From positions 62,001 through 126,000 of the forward strand of contig NZ_PVZB01000017.1 of assembly GCF_003002025.1 (NCBI RefSeq): a DNA stretch of 64,000 nt, given 5' to 3'. The position numbers were made by a program, and so were the translations under genes. Shown piece by piece: positions 61,373 to 64,000 of this stretch. The first letter of the stretch is position 1, and each line of letters begins with the position of its first letter. This stretch comes from Paraburkholderia sp. BL25I1N1 (lineage in GTDB: Bacteria > Pseudomonadota > Gammaproteobacteria > Burkholderiales > Burkholderiaceae). Below the pieces are notes generated by a model. That model did no database searches. It was not told the DNA's origin and saw only the letters and a list, made by a program, of their open reading frames with translations.

Positions 61373-62679
61373 GCCTGTTTCTCCGTGTTGGATGGCGCAG
61401 CGCCTAGACGGCCTTTGCCAGAAAATTTGCGTCCGGCGAGCGGCAGCTTAAGGACCGCGCGCGTGCCACGCGGCTTGATCGCGCTGACATCGGTCAGTTC
61501 GATCGACCCATTCAGACGCGCCGCCGCCGAAAAAGCCAGATAGAGGCCCACACCGTGCCCACCTTGCGTGCTCTCGACCGGCATCGCTCCGAGCGAGCCG
61601 CGCAACGCGGCCGGAATGCCGGGGCCCGCATCACATACTTCGAAGACGATCTGGTCGCCGCGCGCCCCCAGCGCGCAGGACAGCGTCACGTGATCGCGGC
61701 TTGCACGCGCGGCGTTGTCGAGCAAAATCGTGAGAATCTGACTCACGGCCACCGTATCGTCAAGACTGACATCCGCCGGCGGCACGCCAACCCGCTCGAA
61801 CTTCACATGCGGATGACGCAAGCGCCACTGCTCGGCAAACGATTCGAGCCACTCGCCGACCTGCTGCCGGTTGGTCGTTGTCGATGCCCGGCTGCGCAAG
61901 CGTGCAAGCGCCGACGTACACAGGGTCATCTGCTGTTCGAGCAATTCGAGATCGGCGCTATAAGGTGCAAGTCCCTTATCTGAACGCGCTGCATCTCGTA
62001 ATTCTTCGGACAACATGGCAATTGTAGACAACGGCGTTCCGATTTCGTGCGCGACGGTAGCGGCCTGCACACCCAGAGCGACCGCGCGTTCGTCGTGAAG
62101 CAAGCGCTGCTGCGCGTCTCCGAGCGCTGCGTCACGTAGTCGCAATGCTCGCGACATGCGCGCAACGAACCATGCAATGAGGCCAACGCTGACCATGAAG
62201 TTCACCCACATGCCGGCTCGGTAGTAGTCGAACAGGTTCGCCGGATTGTCGAGATTCAGCGGCACGGAATCGAAACCGAGGACTGCGTAACAGGCCACGG
62301 CGAACGCCGCGAGCCACGCCATCAGATGCCACGGCAGCACGGCCGCGGCGATGGCGAGCGACGGCAGATAAAGCGAAACGAATGGATTGGTGGTGCCGCC
62401 GGAGAGAAACAGCAGCGCGGACAACGCGCCCAGATCGACCCAGATCTGGCCGAACAATTCCATGTTGGATTCGGGGCGCTGCTGCGAGACACGCCACCAT
62501 GTAATTCCGTTGAAGATCACTTCGAGCGCGATCACCAGCAGCATGGCGGGCAGCGGCAAGTGCACGCCGATGAAAATCTGCACGAACGCAATCGTCATCA
62601 ACTGGCCAATGATCGCAAGGCTGCGCAGCCAGAACAGATGCCCGAGATTGACGCGGCCAGTGTTGGTGATTCGGTGCAT
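61369..62679 (-). CDS. Redox-sensing histidine kinase, RegB/PrrB/RoxS family
   Basis: A 436-residue kinase with six hydrophobic segments in the first 170 residues. The quinone-binding heptapeptide GGTTNPF is present at residues 94-100 (consensus GGxxNPF). The phospho-acceptor is H211 in VAHEIGTPLSTI, and C254 in TLCTSALARL sits where RegB has its redox-active Cys. N-box LLDNAARAS and G-box GHGVGLYLA complete the ATPase domain. It therefore has all elements to sense the ubiquinone pool. The far C-terminal 20 residues are a basic, variable tail. Confidence 0.93.
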   Translation of the reverse strand: MHRITNTGRVNLGHLFWLRSLAIIGQLMTIAFVQIFIGVHLPLPAMLLVIALEVIFNGITWWRVSQQRPESNMELFGQIWVDLGALSALLFLSGGTTNPFVSLYLPSLAIAAAVLPWHLMAWLAAFAVACYAVLGFDSVPLNLDNPANLFDYYRAGMWVNFMVSVGLIAWFVARMSRALRLRDAALGDAQQRLLHDERAVALGVQAATVAHEIGTPLSTIAMLSEELRDAARSDKGLAPYSADLELLEQQMTLCTSALARLRSRASTTTNRQQVGEWLESFAEQWRLRHPHVKFERVGVPPADVSLDDTVAVSQILTILLDNAARASRDHVTLSCALGARGDQIVFEVCDAGPGIPAALRGSLGAMPVESTQGGHGVGLYLAFSAAARLNGSIELTDVSAIKPRGTRAVLKLPLAGRKFSGKGRLGAAPSNTEKQA

Positions 62680-62812
62680 GACTTTAACTTTAATTTACCT
62701 GTTCGGACTAGTCCGACTTACCTCGCGGCCTTGCGTCGGTAACATGGAATTTTTGCGATAGCGCTTAACGGGAACGAACTTTTCTTCGGCTCCTTCATCG
62801 CGCAACCCATCC

Positions 62813-64000
62813 ATGCTACCGACTCCCCACAGCGAGGCCGACGCCTCTTCAGCTTTCCTGACTGTTCTGCGACAAGCCGCCGCAGCCCGGCAAACCGGCA
62901 CGGCGCAGGCCGAAGCCGACTGCCTCGACGCTGCGGCGCGAATTCATCCGCTCGACGACGCCTCGCTCAGTTCGCTCATGGCCACGCTGCTCGAACAACA
63001 GCGCTCCGGCGACGCAATCGAACTCGCCGCCATTATTGCCCAACTCGATCCGCGCAACGCTCTTGCACACTTTCGCCTCGGCTACGCGCTGCAGATGGCG
63101 AACCGGCATGCCGAAGCCATCGCGCCCTATCGCCATGCACTCACAATCGATCCGCGTTTGCCGCGCCTGTGCAACAATCTCGCCGCTGCGCTGACGTTCA
63201 CCGGCGGCAACCTGAACGAACGGATCACGCTGCTGGAAAATGCCGTCCGCGATGAACCCGATGAGGGCGACGGCTGGACCAATCTCACGCACGCTTACCG
63301 TATAAATATGGACCTGCCGCGCGCGCTTGAAGCCGGCGCAAAGGCCGTGCAATGCGCGCCGCATAGCCCGCTGGCGCACAACAACTATGGGCTGACGCTG
63401 CGTGAAGCGCAACGTTGGGACGACGCGGCGCAAGCCGCCCAAACCGCTTGCGCGCTAGCCCCCGACGACGCCAGCATGCGCTCCAATCTCTCCATGCTGC
63501 AGCTTGTGCATGCCGATTATGCGCACGGTTGGGCATCGCATGAAGCGCGCTGGGACGGTTCTTCGGAATTGGGCGGCAACCGTCCGGTAATGCCGGCGCC
63601 GGTTTGGCGCGGCGAACCGCTTGCCGGAAAGACGTTGCTCGTGTGGGGCGAGCAAGGCATGGGCGACCTGTTGCAGTTCTGCCGCTATATTCCAATGCTG
63701 GCCGAGCGCGTCCATCGCGAAGGCGGCCGTCTCGTCTGGAATTCATTTCCGCAGATGGGCGCGCTGCTCGCGCGCAGCCTCGGCGCTCATGCGGACGAGT
63801 TTTCAGCCGGTGGCGGGGTCGAATCGCTGCCGGCGTTCGATTACGAGGTTCCTTTGCTGAGCCTGCCGCTGATTTTCGACGCGCGCGAGGAAACGATTCC
63901 GGCGGCGCCCTATCTGCAAGCGGACCCGCGCGCCATCAACTCGTGGCAAGAGCGGCTGGCCGGGGAATCGCGGTTCAAAGTCGGGTTGACGTGGACCGGC
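62813..64000 (+). CDS. Tetratricopeptide-repeat protein with glycosyltransferase-like C-terminal part, cut by window edge
   Basis: The first 396 residues are visible and the frame runs off the right edge without a stop. Residues 1-230 hold TPR-like helical repeats (for example ALAHFRLGYALQMANRHAEA, then APYRHALTIDPRLPRLCNN). From about 255 on, VWRGEPLAGKTLLVWGEQGMG DLLQFCRYIPML resembles the C-terminal domain of TPR proteins related to GT9/GT41-like glycosyltransferases. The ATG at 62813 has no strong ribosome site. It is divergent from the redox kinase. The role, possibly protein or surface glycosylation, is inference. Confidence 0.75.
   Translation, partial: MLPTPHSEADASSAFLTVLRQAAAARQTGTAQAEADCLDAAARIHPLDDASLSSLMATLLEQQRSGDAIELAAIIAQLDPRNALAHFRLGYALQMANRHAEAIAPYRHALTIDPRLPRLCNNLAAALTFTGGNLNERITLLENAVRDEPDEGDGWTNLTHAYRINMDLPRALEAGAKAVQCAPHSPLAHNNYGLTLREAQRWDDAAQAAQTACALAPDDASMRSNLSMLQLVHADYAHGWASHEARWDGSSELGGNRPVMPAPVWRGEPLAGKTLLVWGEQGMGDLLQFCRYIPMLAERVHREGGRLVWNSFPQMGALLARSLGAHADEFSAGGGVESLPAFDYEVPLLSLPLIFDAREETIPAAPYLQADPRAINSWQERLAGESRFKVGLTWTG

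Noticed and set aside
1..64000. CRISPR arrays, insertion sequences, rRNA or tRNA genes
   Set aside because: No regularly spaced repeats, transposase frames, or rRNA/tRNA core sequences were seen while reading; a covariance-model scan could still find something I missed.

Overview
The window looks like a piece of the main chromosome of a Burkholderiaceae member, most likely Paraburkholderia. This rests on high GC with strongly GC-biased third codon positions, and on core gene strings I recognise from that group: metK / lpxL / dapF / DUF484 / xerC, then rlmI, a COG0523 GTPase, dksA, hslV-hslU and a RegB/RegA-type pair. No phage, insertion sequence, rRNA, tRNA or CRISPR array was seen. The genus is an inference; the sequence supports the family more firmly than the species.

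Layout. 1-13.9 kb is metabolic and miscellaneous: a cupin_8/JmjC-like protein cut by the left edge, a branched-chain amino acid binding protein, nitronate monooxygenase, dienelactone hydrolase, an amidase, a metabolite:H+ symporter, a HiPIP, a FAD oxidoreductase, an orphan AAA ATPase, an exported protein of unknown function, an EEP-family phosphodiesterase and an aldose 1-epimerase. 14.2-20.5 kb is a sugar uptake locus: a LacI-type regulator followed by binding protein, double ATPase and two permeases in the YtfQ-YtfR-YtfT-YjfF arrangement, with the epimerase divergent. Three copies of a TATTATTAGT motif lie around the regulator gene and are probably its operators. 21.2-25.6 kb holds ferredoxin-NADP reductase, a NarL-type two-component pair and an APC permease.

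25.6-26.7 kb is a small, lower-GC island with two inverted repeats and a two-gene unit that looks like an L,D-transpeptidase-type (Tlde1/DUF2778) toxin followed by an exported putative immunity protein, far from any type VI secretion gene in view. 26.9-34.5 kb is a seven-gene cox-like molybdenum hydroxylase operon (S-L-M-D-E-G-F order). The large subunit carries the form II motif AYRGAGR, so the substrate may not be CO.

34.6-49.4 kb contains a DUF3857/transglutaminase protein, an SrkA-type kinase, a tripartite RND efflux operon, an MFS carrier, several small membrane or cysteine-containing proteins, an aldo/keto reductase and a phytanoyl-CoA dioxygenase-family protein. 49.5-64 kb is conserved housekeeping: SAM synthase with a structured leader, lipid A acyltransferase, DapF-DUF484-XerC, RlmI, a His-rich COG0523 metal GTPase, a DksA that keeps only one of four zinc cysteines, HslVU behind a heat-shock-like promoter and an unusual direct repeat, the redox RegBA-type system, and a TPR protein cut by the right edge.

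All functional names come from reading the sequence and from family knowledge; no database search was run.
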